Shown: positions 1-7,924 of the stretch, piece by piece
Position numbering within the stretch: position 1 is the stretch's first letter
Layout: every line of letters starts with the position of its first letter
Assembly (NCBI GenBank): GCA_015065335.1
Contig: SVQM01000012.1
Coordinates: 1-33,007 of the forward strand
DNA length: 33,007 nucleotides
Direction of reading: 5' to 3'
Source: Oscillospiraceae bacterium
GTDB lineage: Bacteria > Bacillota > Clostridia > Oscillospirales > CAG-272
Translations under genes and position numbers: made by a program
The notes under the pieces: model-generated
Seen by the model: only the letters and a program-made list of their open reading frames with translations
What the model was told of the DNA's origin: nothing
Databases searched by the model: none

Positions 1-288
1 ATAGGCGGAAGTGCAACCTGTACAGCTAAGGCGATATGTGATGTGTGCGGACAGAGCTACGGTGATATCGCACCCGATAATCATGACATCGTAAAGTATG
101 ACGGAAAGGCTCCTACCTGTGTAGATGGCGGATACAAGGCATACGAGAGCTGTACAAGATGTGACTATACCACCTATGAGGAGATTCCCGCAACGGGAGC
201 TCATGCAGGCGGCAGTGCAACCTGTACCGATAAGGCTATCTGTGATGTGTGCGGACAGAGCTACGGTGATATCGCTCCCGATAATCAT
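1..288 (+). repeat. 84-bp near-identical direct repeat, two copies at 1-84 and 205-288
   Basis: The blocks at 1-84 and 205-288 differ at only a few positions and both encode a GGSATCT.KAICDVCGQSYGDIAPDNH-type module. The offset is 204 bp (68 codons), so the frame is kept. This looks like a fairly recent in-frame module duplication. Confidence 0.8.
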
Positions 289-603
289 ACTGAAACAGAA
301 ATACGCAATGCTGTTGAGGCTACCGGTACTACTGATGGATATACCGGAGATACCTATTGTAAGGACTGTAACACCAAGCTGTCCGACGGTGAGGTTATTC
401 CCAAATTATCTGTTCCCGGAGATGTGAACGGTGACGGTAAGGTAAATCTGAATGATGTTTCACTTATCCTCAAGAACATCGCCAAGTGGAATGTAACAAT
501 GGATGCTGATGCAGCAGACGTTAACGATGATGGTAAGGTGAATCTGAATGATGTGTCTCTTATTCTTAAATATATTGCAAAGTGGGATATAACTCTTAAG
601 TAA
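1..603 (+). CDS. C-terminal part of a secreted Cys-rich repeat protein with a type I-like dockerin
   Basis: The reading frame is open from base 1, so the true start lies outside the window; the GTG at 43 in the ORF track is only an internal codon. The visible part contains CxxC modules (CDVCGQSYG, ESCTRCDYTTYEEIP), one of them repeated 68 residues apart. It ends in two calcium-loop dockerin repeats, GDVNGDGKVNLNDVSLIL and ADVNDDGKVNLNDVSLIL, each followed by an I-A-K-W segment. Dockerins bind cohesins and attach proteins to cellulosome-like surface assemblies. No catalytic domain is visible in the retained part. The next gene starts 18 bp downstream with no terminator between, so the two are probably co-transcribed. 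The dockerin call is strong; the role of the Cys-rich repeats is unknown to me. Confidence 0.85.
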   Translation: MGGSATCTAKAICDVCGQSYGDIAPDNHDIVKYDGKAPTCVDGGYKAYESCTRCDYTTYEEIPATGAHAGGSATCTDKAICDVCGQSYGDIAPDNHTETEIRNAVEATGTTDGYTGDTYCKDCNTKLSDGEVIPKLSVPGDVNGDGKVNLNDVSLILKNIAKWNVTMDADAADVNDDGKVNLNDVSLILKYIAKWDITLK

Positions 604-621
604 TAAAGAAAGGACTGCAAA

Positions 622-2322
622 ATGAAAAAAGCATTATCGTTTTTTCTCTCGCTTGTTCTTCTGTTTTCTGTAATAACTGCCAATGAGGCTATTGCAGAAG
701 ATTATCTCATGATCGATGAACATTGCCCTATGTGCGGACATATAATGTCTGCAGGATATATTGAACCTACATGTGTTACAGACGGCTATATAGTATGGGA
801 ATGTTCAAATTGCGGTGCAAGTTTTACTGAAGAATTACCTGATTTTCCCGATGCTTCTTTACACAGGTGGGATTTGAGGGAGACATTAGAGCCTAACTGC
901 TATGAAGAAGGGTATGAGTTCTATGTTTGTTATATATGCGGAGAGGAAAAATACGAATACTTTGCTATTCCTCCTCATTACTTTGTAGAATATAAAGGCA
1001 AAGAGCCAACCTGTACGGAAAACGGCTGGTACCCCTACGAAGAATGTATAAGATGTGGCTATTCCACATATGAGCCGATTCCTGCACCGGGACATGACTT
1101 TGTGTTTTACCCTTATTCCACACCCAAATGTTTTACCGGAGGAGTGCAGACGGGTGAATATGTGTGTGATATATGCGGATACACAGAAGGTGTTGACGCA
1201 CCAATGGTAATAAGGCATGTGGATTTGCGTCCTGTATATACCGTAGAGCCTACTTGTGTTGATGATGGTTATACTGAGTACGAATGCTATGAATGTTTCA
1301 GAGGCTATGAAACTGAAACCATTCCCGCTACAGGTATTCACACCCCCGGTGATTGGGCAACTGTGAGTGAACCTACTGTTACCACGGAAGGACTTCGCAC
1401 AAAGTCCTGTACTGTTTGTAATACCGTGCTTGAATCTGAAGTGATCCCCATGATCGCTGTCGACAACGGTTCTGTAACTGTTACATCAGAGTATGATACC
1501 GTTATGGTTGGTCAGACATTTGATGTTTATGTATCCGTAAGTGACTGTGAGCCGGTTAAATCAATTGCATTTGTACCCATATATGATGTTGATGTGTTTG
1601 AGCTTGTATCAGCGGAATGGCTTACTTCTGCCACGATACAGATAACCGAGCCCGAGATCGTATCTGCATGGATGAATCCTACCGATATCAACGGTAATGT
1701 TCTGAAGCTTGTTCTAAGAGCAAAGGATGTTGCAGATAGCAGCATGATCTCCGCTAAGACGTATTATCATAATACCGAGCATATAACGCTTGACTCTGTT
1801 CCGGATAGTGTGAATGTTATTGAATGTATTCATGAGCATTACAGCATTGTCCCCGGCGATGAGTCTTTCCATGTAAATATCTGTGATCTTTGCGGATACA
1901 GCTTTGAATCAGTTCATACATATGATTTTGACTGTGATGCAAAATGTAATGATTGCGGACATACAAGAGAGGTAACACATATTCCATGTGACAGCTACGA
2001 GTTCAGCGAAACTGAGCATTGGATCAATTGTGTTGTATGCGGTGAGACTATTGAATGTCATTCTCATGAATATGACGGCGACGATGATCCTTCATGTGAT
2101 GTATGCGGATATATAAGATTGCTTCGCGGAGATATGGATGAAGACGGAGACGTTGATTCCGACGATTCAATATTACTTCTTCTTTATGTGTATGCTCCGG
2201 GATCATATGAACTGAGCCAGAATGGGGATATGGACGGAGACGGAGATGTTGATTCCGATGATTCAATAAGGATACTTCTTTATATCTATTTTCCCACGGA
2301 ATATCCACTCAGCAGTTTCTGA
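622..2322 (+). CDS. Secreted Cys-rich protein with a cohesin-like domain and a C-terminal dockerin-like module
   Basis: The 566-residue product starts with a signal peptide (MKKALSFFLSLVLLFSVITA, then a probable cleavage near residue 25). An AAAGGA ribosome site lies just upstream of the ATG. Residues about 30-275 are a series of modules of the type PTC..DGY..ECxxCG..E.IP with CxxC pairs. Residues about 280-400 resemble a cohesin or related Ig-like beta-sandwich (TVMVGQTFDVYVSVSD, FELVSAEW, VLKLVLRAKDVADSS). More CxxC modules follow. The protein ends in two calcium-loop repeats (GDMDEDGDVDSDDSI, GDMDGDGDVDSDDSI) typical of a dockerin. A cohesin and a dockerin in one chain suggest an adaptor scaffoldin or a self-assembling surface protein. 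The cohesin assignment is moderate; the dockerin and secretion calls are strong. Confidence 0.78.
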   Translation: MKKALSFFLSLVLLFSVITANEAIAEDYLMIDEHCPMCGHIMSAGYIEPTCVTDGYIVWECSNCGASFTEELPDFPDASLHRWDLRETLEPNCYEEGYEFYVCYICGEEKYEYFAIPPHYFVEYKGKEPTCTENGWYPYEECIRCGYSTYEPIPAPGHDFVFYPYSTPKCFTGGVQTGEYVCDICGYTEGVDAPMVIRHVDLRPVYTVEPTCVDDGYTEYECYECFRGYETETIPATGIHTPGDWATVSEPTVTTEGLRTKSCTVCNTVLESEVIPMIAVDNGSVTVTSEYDTVMVGQTFDVYVSVSDCEPVKSIAFVPIYDVDVFELVSAEWLTSATIQITEPEIVSAWMNPTDINGNVLKLVLRAKDVADSSMISAKTYYHNTEHITLDSVPDSVNVIECIHEHYSIVPGDESFHVNICDLCGYSFESVHTYDFDCDAKCNDCGHTREVTHIPCDSYEFSETEHWINCVVCGETIECHSHEYDGDDDPSCDVCGYIRLLRGDMDEDGDVDSDDSILLLLYVYAPGSYELSQNGDMDGDGDVDSDDSIRILLYIYFPTEYPLSSF

Positions 2323-2337
2323 AGATAATATAGGTCA

Positions 2338-2370
2338 AAAGCCATCGTTTTTACGAACGATGGCTTTACT
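2338..2370 (+). terminator. Intrinsic terminator after the dockerin gene pair
   Basis: AAAGCCATCGTT pairs perfectly with AACGATGGCTTT across a 6-nt loop, and a short T-rich run follows. It lies 15 bp after the stop at 2322. The convergent gene at 2395-2886 may also use it. Confidence 0.85.
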
Positions 2371-2394
2371 TATACTGCAAGAAATTCTGAATAA

Positions 2395-2886
2395 TTATTT
2401 GATCTTTGACTTGAACATATCTGCAGCTTCTTCAATTGAGATACTGAGAATATGTGAAATTTCGCCGAATAATATCCTCTCGCAATCAGCGAGAGCTTTT
2501 TCGTCAGATGCATGAAGTTTTTTATTTGTATCTGACAGCTCGTCTTTTCTTTTATACAATAATCTTAATGTTGCAGATAGCTCAGCGGTATCACATCTTT
2601 TGAGAATTGCAGAAAAACAGTCCCGTCTTTCGTGATCATTTTCTATCCATGAAACTGTCGGACAGTTATGAAAAGTTAAGATCCTGTCAAGCTCTTCTTT
2701 AGTAATGACTTTTCTCATCGTGACTTTTACGTTGTTAACGGGACAAAAGATCATCGAACCCTTGGATTGTAGTGGTCTTAGAATATAATATGTTTCTTTT
2801 TTGCCAAGAAAATCTTCAAGACGTATATCTTCGATTATGCAAATACCGGTATTTCCGTAAATGACGTTGTCTCCTACATTGAACAT
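2395..2886 (-). CDS. CarD/CdnL-family transcriptional regulator
   Basis: The 163-residue product begins FNVGDNVIYGNTGICIIEDI and continues with YYILRPL and MIFCPVNN. These are hallmarks of the CarD N-terminal RNA-polymerase interaction domain (residues about 1-60). The remaining 100 residues are helical and fit the CdnL C-terminal domain. Family members bind the RNA polymerase beta subunit and stabilise open complexes. The start is supported by a GAGG box upstream of the ATG at 2886. It appears monocistronic, with its own candidate promoter and an inverted repeat just upstream. Length and N-terminus fit the family well. The target promoters cannot be told from sequence. Confidence 0.88.
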   Translation of the reverse strand: MFNVGDNVIYGNTGICIIEDIRLEDFLGKKETYYILRPLQSKGSMIFCPVNNVKVTMRKVITKEELDRILTFHNCPTVSWIENDHERRDCFSAILKRCDTAELSATLRLLYKRKDELSDTNKKLHASDEKALADCERILFGEISHILSISIEEAADMFKSKIK

Positions 2887-2911
2887 TTATTCAAGTTCCT
2901 CACTTCTATGA

Positions 2912-2933
2912 ATAGGGATAGATTTCTCCCTAT
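2912..2933. promoter_or_regulatory. Inverted repeat between the promoter and start of the CarD-like gene
   Basis: ATAGGGA and TCCCTAT form a perfect 7-bp inverted repeat with an 8-bp spacer, just downstream of the candidate -10 box. It could be an operator or a 5' UTR hairpin. Confidence 0.35.
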
Positions 2934-2936
2934 ATA

Positions 2937-2966
2937 ATTGTACCATATTAAAAAAATAAATGTCAT
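2937..2966 (-). promoter_or_regulatory. Candidate sigma-A promoter for the CarD-like gene
   Basis: Read on the minus strand, ATGACA (-35) and TACAAT (-10) are separated by 18 bp, about 50 bp upstream of the ATG. Confidence 0.45.
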
Positions 2967-3005
2967 AGGCGTTCTGTACAACAAATAATTTTTTTTGAGA
3001 CAGGC

Positions 3006-3024
3006 TTGTTACAATAATTAACAA
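3006..3024. promoter_or_regulatory. Inverted repeat TTGTTA-N7-TAACAA in the CarD/kinase intergenic region
   Basis: A perfect 6-bp dyad with a 7-bp spacer lies between two divergent genes, about 65 bp upstream of the kinase promoter. It is AT-rich, so chance is possible. Confidence 0.25.
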
Positions 3025-3090
3025 TTATCTTCAGAAGAGAGAAATATATAAAAACAGGTAATATTTCGGCATAATTACAAAAAAACCTAT

Positions 3091-3118
3091 TTACGAACGC
3101 AGAAAGTTGTGATATAAT
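3091..3118 (+). promoter_or_regulatory. Candidate sigma-A promoter for the cytidylate-kinase-like gene
   Basis: TTACGA and a perfect TATAAT are separated by 16 bp, about 36 bp upstream of the chosen ATG at 3154. Confidence 0.5.
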
Positions 3119-3153
3119 ATATATAATAAAACTTTTTGAGAGGAGTATTACCT

Positions 3154-3765
3154 ATGGCAAGCAAGATCATTACCATAGCAAGACAGTACGGCAGTGGCGG
3201 AAGGGAGATAGGGCATATTCTCGCCGAACAATGCGGTTTTGAATTTTATGATAATAACCTTATTACGCTTTCTGCTCAAAAGATAGGTCTTGATGCAGGC
3301 AGACTTACCGAAGCAGATGAAAAGATTCCCAACAGTATTCTTTACACTCTTGCGATAGGATCCTCAATGTACAGCGGCATGCATAATCATAATTTTCAGC
3401 CTGTCAATGATAAGCTGTTTGTTGCACAGTCCGATATTATAGAAGAGATCGCAAAAGGTGAAAAAGGTGCTGTTATCGTAGGCAGATGTGCAGATTATGT
3501 TCTTGAGGGAAGGGAGGATGTTACAAGAATCTTCCTCTACGCTGATTTTGACCGCCGTGTTGCCGAGATCGCACGAAGACATAATATAAAACTCTCAGAT
3601 GCTAAACCTCTTGTTGTAAAGACTGATAAGCGCCGTGCTAATTATTACAATTATTATACGGGTAAAAAATGGGGTAAGCTTGAAAATTATGATATGGCAC
3701 TGTGTACTGATAATCATACTCATGAGGAGATATGCTCAATAATAAAAGTTCTTGCAGGAATATAA
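3154..3765 (+). CDS. Cytidylate kinase-like family protein
   Basis: The 203-residue product begins MASKIITIARQYGSGGREIG, with a P-loop-like RQYGSGGREIG close to the N-terminus, and contains GAVIVGRCADYVL and IARRHN. This is the pattern of the cytidylate kinase-like (AAA_26) family, common in Clostridia and usually distinct from the true Cmk. The ORF-track start at 3136 is a TTG inside the ribosome site. The ATG at 3154 follows GAGAGGAG with normal spacing and is preferred. The gene is monocistronic, with its own promoter and a terminator immediately after. The substrate is not established for this family, so nucleotide kinase activity is inferred only from the fold. Confidence 0.82.
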   Translation: MASKIITIARQYGSGGREIGHILAEQCGFEFYDNNLITLSAQKIGLDAGRLTEADEKIPNSILYTLAIGSSMYSGMHNHNFQPVNDKLFVAQSDIIEEIAKGEKGAVIVGRCADYVLEGREDVTRIFLYADFDRRVAEIARRHNIKLSDAKPLVVKTDKRRANYYNYYTGKKWGKLENYDMALCTDNHTHEEICSIIKVLAGI

Positions 3766-3771
3766 AAAACG

Positions 3772-3801
3772 ATCCCATCGGAAGAAACCGATGGGATTTT
3801 T
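3772..3801. terminator. Bidirectional intrinsic terminator
   Basis: ATCCCATCGG pairs with CCGATGGGAT across AAGAAA. T-rich tracts flank it on both strands, so it can serve the kinase gene and the convergent glycosyltransferase gene. Confidence 0.85.
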
Positions 3802-3807
3802 GCTGTA

Positions 3808-4548
3808 TTATTTACCGCCTTTGATCTTGTAGAGCCATGTTCCAAAATAGAATTTTGGAAGCTTCATCATTCGTCCTATACGGTAAGGCTGTTTTATGAG
3901 CCTGTAAAACCATTCAAGTCCGAATTTACAGAAGAATTTCGGTGCACGTTCCACATGACCTGAGAATACGTCAAGAGATCCCCCAAGTCCCATGAGGACA
4001 TTGACCGAATCAAGCTTTTCACGATTCTCGTATATCCATTTTTCTTGCGCAGGAGCCCCGAGACAAACAAAAAGGATAGATGCACCTGATTTTTTGATCT
4101 CCTCGATCACGGCATCATTTTCTTCACCGCTTTTTTTGAAATAGCCATCATGAATTCCGCATACAACAAGATCAGGATATTTTTCCTTCATTTTTGCGGC
4201 GGCTTCATCGGCGATACCCGGCTTTCCGCCCATGAAGAATACAGGGATGTCTGCATTGGCAACAGACAAGAGCTTTTCACCGAGTTCGATTCCGGGAACA
4301 CGCTCCTTTATCGGAAGCTTAAGTATCTTTGCGGCTTTGATAACACCTATTCCGTCGGGGATGATCACTTCAGCGGAATTTATGACATCATATAGTGAGT
4401 TATCATCAATACAAAGCTGAACGATCTCGGAATTAGGTGTATAAACTGCAGTCTGCTTACCGTCTTTTATTCTTTTCAGAATATGATCTGTTATTTCTTC
4501 AAGGGATCCGGGTGTAAAGTTAACCCCTCTAAGCTGTACAGTGTTCAT
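3808..4548 (-). CDS. WecG/TagA/CpsF-family (GT26) glycosyltransferase
   Basis: The 246-residue product has the family motifs TPNSEIVQLC, IPDGIGVIKAAK, ERVPGIELGEKL, FFMGGKPG and LFVCLGAPAQEKWI, and ends with the typical GLEWFYRLIKQPYRIGRM segment. The family transfers N-acetylmannosamine or a related amino sugar to an undecaprenyl-linked acceptor in teichoic acid or capsule assembly, on the cytoplasmic membrane face. An AAGGAGA ribosome site lies about 6 bp before the ATG at 4548. It stands alone without other cell-wall polymer genes, so the exact sugar product is unknown. Length is normal for the family. Confidence 0.92.
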   Translation of the reverse strand: MNTVQLRGVNFTPGSLEEITDHILKRIKDGKQTAVYTPNSEIVQLCIDDNSLYDVINSAEVIIPDGIGVIKAAKILKLPIKERVPGIELGEKLLSVANADIPVFFMGGKPGIADEAAAKMKEKYPDLVVCGIHDGYFKKSGEENDAVIEEIKKSGASILFVCLGAPAQEKWIYENREKLDSVNVLMGLGGSLDVFSGHVERAPKFFCKFGLEWFYRLIKQPYRIGRMMKLPKFYFGTWLYKIKGGK

Positions 4549-4575
4549 AATGTCTCCTTAAATTACACAAAAGCA

Positions 4576-4599
4576 ATGCGCGAAGAAAACTTCGCGCAT
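4576..4599 (-). terminator. Hairpin terminator or processing site between the acp and glycosyltransferase genes
   Basis: ATGCGCGAAG pairs perfectly with CTTCGCGCAT across AAAA. On the minus strand it lies just after the acyl carrier protein gene, followed by GCTTTTGTG. The T tract is short, so partial read-through into 3808-4548 is possible. Confidence 0.65.
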
Positions 4600-4636
4600 T
4601 TAATTTTTGGACACAATGCGGAAATACCGCAACTTG

Positions 4637-4864
4637 TTATTCTTCTATGGATGAAAGATAATTTACGATGTCTCCAACGGTAATAAAATTACGTATATCC
4701 TCATCACCGATTTCAATATCAAACTTTTCCTCACAGAGAAGGATAAGATCAGCAAGCTCAAGAGAGTTTACACCGAGATCGGCTACAAGCTCTGCATTCA
4801 TGGTAATATCATCTGCACTTACAGACAGCTCATTTACAAGCATGTTTTTGACCTGTTCAAACAT
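4637..4864 (-). CDS. acpP: Acyl carrier protein
   Basis: The 75-residue product is acidic and matches acyl carrier proteins along its length. The phosphopantetheine attachment site reads LGVNSLELADL, with Ser34 as the modified residue. Most ACPs have Asp before the serine; here it is Asn. A strong GGAGGTG ribosome site precedes the ATG at 4864. The gene lies 61 bp downstream of an AMP-dependent acyl ligase on the same strand and is probably co-transcribed with it. No fatty-acid synthase genes are nearby. It could therefore be a specialised ACP loaded by the neighbouring ligase rather than the main FAS carrier. The symbol denotes the family, not proof of the primary role. Confidence 0.88.
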   Translation of the reverse strand: MFEQVKNMLVNELSVSADDITMNAELVADLGVNSLELADLILLCEEKFDIEIGDEDIRNFITVGDIVNYLSSIEE

Positions 4865-4925
4865 TTAGTTCACCTCCCTTATGAAAATATTGGATCAACG
4901 TATATATTATAACCTAAAACAAAAC

Positions 4926-6641
4926 TTATTTCAATAGGAAACGCTTTATTTTTTTGGAAGGTGTTTTTTCAAATTCCTCATCTCTTACCTCAAACTTGTT
5001 AATATGCTTGTAAGAGGGGAGAGTTTTGTTGATCTGAGTGATACCGCTTTTGATAGTATCACATACCTTTTCATGATCAAAATCTTCACCTACAACTTCA
5101 ACATCAGGGAAAATAAGTGCCGTAATAATAATATCACCTGTGTTTTTGTCAGTGCGAGCAAGAACGACGGATTCCTTTATTTCAGGGATCTTTGAGAGTC
5201 TTTCCTCAAGCTCCTCGGGGAACACATTCTTACCATTGGAAGCGATAATGACATTCTTTTTTCTTCCGGTAATTGTGATATAACCCTTTTTGTCCATGCG
5301 GCCGATATCTCCGGTACGGAACCATCCGTCATCGGTAAATACCTCAGCGGTAGCCTCGGGATTCTCATAATAACCCATCATTACGTTGCCACCCTTGACG
5401 AGGATCTCACCTTCGCCTTCAGCACAGCCTTCCATCTGCTCAATACGAACCTCGCAGTCTGTTACAGGCTGACCGACAGTGTCAAAGCTTACCTTACCGG
5501 GAACATTAACAGAGATAAGGGGAGAGCACTCTGTGATTCCGTAACCCTGAAGCACGGTAATACCGAAAGAATAGAAATCTTTGATGATCTGAGGATCGAG
5601 GGGAGCACCGCCTACAATAACACTTTTAAGCCTGCCTCCGAATACGTCTGTGATCTCTGAGAAAAACTTACTTCTCATGTCGACACCGGTACGGAGGAGA
5701 GCATCACTTATCTTCATTGCAGATCGCACCTTTTTCTCGATGCCCTTTTTGCGGATAGTCTCCCATATCTTTTTGTGGATAGTCTCAAGGAAGAGGGGAA
5801 CGAGCACAAGAAGAGTGGGCTTGAATTCCTTGAAGTTTCTTGTGGCATATCTTATAGATTCATTTATATAAGTGGTCATACCGAGGTTTGATGCTGCAAT
5901 ATGCATGGTGGTAAGCTCAAATGTATGATGGATGGGAAGAACAGATACATTTGAGTCCTTAGAATCGTATCTTGTGCACTGACAACACGCATTCGCAGCA
6001 GTATGGAGATTGCGGTGAGAAAGCATAACACCCTTGCTTGTTCCGGTAGTACCGGAGGTGAAGAGGAGAGCGCACATATCGTCCATGGGGATAACAAAAT
6101 CCTCAAAGGAGGTATCACCGTCTGCCATTCTGGAAGCACCGTTCGCAAGACATCTTGCCATGGAACGGATCTTCGGAGAGGAGGTATCCTCGGTCTCGGG
6201 CTTTATGACAATGAGTCTCTTAAGAAAATCAAGATCGTCAATACGCTCGGTAAATCGCTTGTTGAAGCATTCGGTATATACTACGGCACTGCAATCTGCG
6301 ATCTTCATGAATTCGATTATCTGGTCCATCTCAAGCTCTTTGTCAAGAGGAACAGCAACACAACCGCTGCAAATAATGGCATTGAACGCAACTACCCACA
6401 TGGGATGGGTATCACCAATAATGGCGATCCTCTTTCCTGCAAGTGAGGAATTCATAAGATAGGTGGCAAATGACTGTATATCACGCCAAAGCTCATTATA
6501 AGAATACTCTTTAAGATGCCCATCCTCACGATACTGATACCGTGCCTTGTCACCGAAAGCTTCGGCGCTTGTACGGAAAAGATCTCTGATATCTTTAAAT
6601 TTTTTAGGGGGGGCAGCGTGGAGATTGTTATAGGTTCTCAT
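4926..6641 (-). CDS. AMP-dependent long-chain acyl-CoA or acyl-ACP synthetase
   Basis: The 571-residue product carries the adenylate-forming P-loop LLFTSGTTGTSKGVMLSHRN near residues 190-210 and GYGITECSPL around residue 365. It also has GWFRTGDIGRMDKKGYITITGRKKNVI and a C-terminal KTPSKKIKRFLL with the catalytic lysine region. These enzymes activate a carboxylic acid as acyl-AMP and pass it to CoA or an ACP thiol. The ACP gene directly downstream favours an acyl-ACP synthetase role, but that is inference. The start at 6641 follows AAAGGTAAT. A perfect-consensus promoter lies about 75-100 bp upstream. Confidence 0.9.
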   Translation of the reverse strand: MRTYNNLHAAPPKKFKDIRDLFRTSAEAFGDKARYQYREDGHLKEYSYNELWRDIQSFATYLMNSSLAGKRIAIIGDTHPMWVVAFNAIICSGCVAVPLDKELEMDQIIEFMKIADCSAVVYTECFNKRFTERIDDLDFLKRLIVIKPETEDTSSPKIRSMARCLANGASRMADGDTSFEDFVIPMDDMCALLFTSGTTGTSKGVMLSHRNLHTAANACCQCTRYDSKDSNVSVLPIHHTFELTTMHIAASNLGMTTYINESIRYATRNFKEFKPTLLVLVPLFLETIHKKIWETIRKKGIEKKVRSAMKISDALLRTGVDMRSKFFSEITDVFGGRLKSVIVGGAPLDPQIIKDFYSFGITVLQGYGITECSPLISVNVPGKVSFDTVGQPVTDCEVRIEQMEGCAEGEGEILVKGGNVMMGYYENPEATAEVFTDDGWFRTGDIGRMDKKGYITITGRKKNVIIASNGKNVFPEELEERLSKIPEIKESVVLARTDKNTGDIIITALIFPDVEVVGEDFDHEKVCDTIKSGITQINKTLPSYKHINKFEVRDEEFEKTPSKKIKRFLLK

Positions 6642-6715
6642 TTAATTATTACCTTTCGTTAAAAACGCCTGACCCGATAAGGATAAGGCGAAAACTAAGA
6701 TCTGATGTTGTATCT

Positions 6716-6744
6716 ATTATACTTTTTTAAGTCCGTCGTGTCAA
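6716..6744 (-). promoter_or_regulatory. Perfect-consensus sigma-A promoter for the acyl ligase/ACP operon
   Basis: On the minus strand TTGACA and TATAAT are separated by exactly 17 bp. The leader to the ATG at 6641 is roughly 65-70 nt. Confidence 0.85.
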
Positions 6745-6830
6745 GGATATTTCATCGGTTATTCTCCCAAATAAAGGGATTTGGGCAAATATTTAAAATT
6801 GATTTTAGATTTTGTAATTTATTTTTGCCG

Positions 6831-6853
6831 TTTCTTAACGATAATTTAAGAAA
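6831..6853. promoter_or_regulatory. Inverted repeat TTTCTTAA-N7-TTAAGAAA in the 6642-6977 intergenic region
   Basis: A perfect 8-bp dyad lies about 50 bp upstream of the -35 box of the sugar isomerase gene. It is a candidate operator. The rest of this 336-bp divergent gap is AT-rich and, apart from the two promoters, shows nothing I recognise. Confidence 0.35.
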
Positions 6854-6902
6854 TAAATGACGATAAAAATTACAATAATGAAGAAAATTTATAATATCCT
6901 TA

Positions 6903-6931
6903 TTGATTTCCGTCGTTCTATGTTATATAAT
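6903..6931 (+). promoter_or_regulatory. Sigma-A promoter for the sugar isomerase/epimerase gene
   Basis: TTGATT and TATAAT are separated by exactly 17 bp. The ORF-track start at 6903 falls on the -35 box itself, which argues against that start codon. Confidence 0.75.
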
Positions 6932-6977
6932 TTACAGAGTACACTCAGACAATACATATTCCGGAGGAATAGAAAAA

Positions 6978-7844
6978 ATGAAAACTTGTGTAAGCTCATA
7001 CAGCTATGGTGGATACAACTCCGACGAGAAGCTTGGTATCTACGGTATTATCGAACATGCAAAGAAGACCGGCTTTGACGGTATAGAGTTTGTTGAGGGC
7101 GGATGGCAGAACGATCCCGACGGTGCAAAAAAGATCCGTGAGCACTGTGAGAAGGTTGGGATCACTCCCGTCGCATTCCTCGTCGGTGCCGATTTTATCA
7201 ACTGGGGCTCCGAGGACGGAAAAGAGGAGATCGCTCGAATCAAGGGACTCATCGATACTGCAGAGGCTCTCGGAGTTAAGATGCTCCGTCACGATGTTAC
7301 AGGCGGAGTTCGTTCAAGAAAGTACGGCATCGGTTATGACGATCTTCTTCCTACTCTTGCAGAGCGTATCCGTGAGGTGACAGAGTATGCGGCAGAGAAG
7401 GGTATTCGTACCATGACTGAGAACCACGGTTTCTTCTCACAGGATGCAAATCGTGTTGAGAAGCTCATCAACGCAGTAGGACATCCCAATTTCGGTGCTC
7501 TTATCGATATGGGTAACTTCCTTTGTGCAGACGAGAACCCCAATGTTTCCGTTGGAATCATGGCACCCTATGCGTTCCATGTTCATGCGAAGGACTTCTT
7601 CATCAAGGACGGTCTTGAGCCTAATCCCGGTGACGGATGGTTCATGTCCAGAGCAGGAAATTATCTCCGTGGAGCTATTATCGGTCACGGTAACGCAAGA
7701 GTTGCTCAGAGCATCAGAACTATCGTGCGCTCAGGTTACGATGGGTACATCACCATCGAATTCGAGGGAATGGAAGACAATCTCGCAGGAATCGAGATCG
7801 GCTACAAGAATCTCAAGAGATTCATCGAGATGGCTCAGAATTGA
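6978..7844 (+). CDS. Sugar phosphate isomerase/epimerase (xylose-isomerase-like TIM barrel)
   Basis: The 288-residue product fits the AP-endonuclease-2/xylose-isomerase-like TIM barrel family. Visible features are FDGIEFVEGG on an early strand, LRHDVTGG, TMTENHGFF, GALIDMGNFL, FHVHAKDF and YDGYITIEFEGMED, which supply the usual Glu, Asp and His metal ligands. Such enzymes isomerise or epimerise sugars, sugar phosphates or inositols; the substrate cannot be assigned here. The start at 6978 follows CCGGAGGAAT, whereas the longer ORF-track start lies in the promoter. Codon use looks more biased to C-ending codons than in neighbouring genes, which may reflect high expression. It appears monocistronic. 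Confidence 0.87.
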   Translation: MKTCVSSYSYGGYNSDEKLGIYGIIEHAKKTGFDGIEFVEGGWQNDPDGAKKIREHCEKVGITPVAFLVGADFINWGSEDGKEEIARIKGLIDTAEALGVKMLRHDVTGGVRSRKYGIGYDDLLPTLAERIREVTEYAAEKGIRTMTENHGFFSQDANRVEKLINAVGHPNFGALIDMGNFLCADENPNVSVGIMAPYAFHVHAKDFFIKDGLEPNPGDGWFMSRAGNYLRGAIIGHGNARVAQSIRTIVRSGYDGYITIEFEGMEDNLAGIEIGYKNLKRFIEMAQN

Positions 7845-7857
7845 CATAACGGTTATA

Positions 7858-7885
7858 TCCCCACAAGGTTTATACTTTGTGGGGA
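7858..7885 (+). terminator. Hairpin after the isomerase gene, weak terminator
   Basis: TCCCCACAA pairs with TTGTGGGGA 13 bp after the stop. There is no clear T tract after it, so it may be an mRNA-end stabiliser or partial terminator rather than an efficient one. Confidence 0.45.
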
Positions 7886-7924
7886 ATGCTGTAATAAAGG
7901 AATATCTGTAAGGAAAAGAAATCT

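Noticed and set aside
1-288. CRISPR-like or dispersed repeats
   Set aside because: The repeats are in frame inside a coding sequence with codon-length offsets. No short repeat/spacer array is present anywhere in the window.
622-2050. CxxC modules as DNA-binding zinc fingers
   Set aside because: The protein has a signal peptide, cohesin-like and dockerin-like modules, so it is extracellular.
6003-6462. Overlapping plus-strand ORFs opposite the acyl ligase
   Set aside because: They are antisense shadows of a strongly conserved gene, with no ribosome sites or recognisable motifs.
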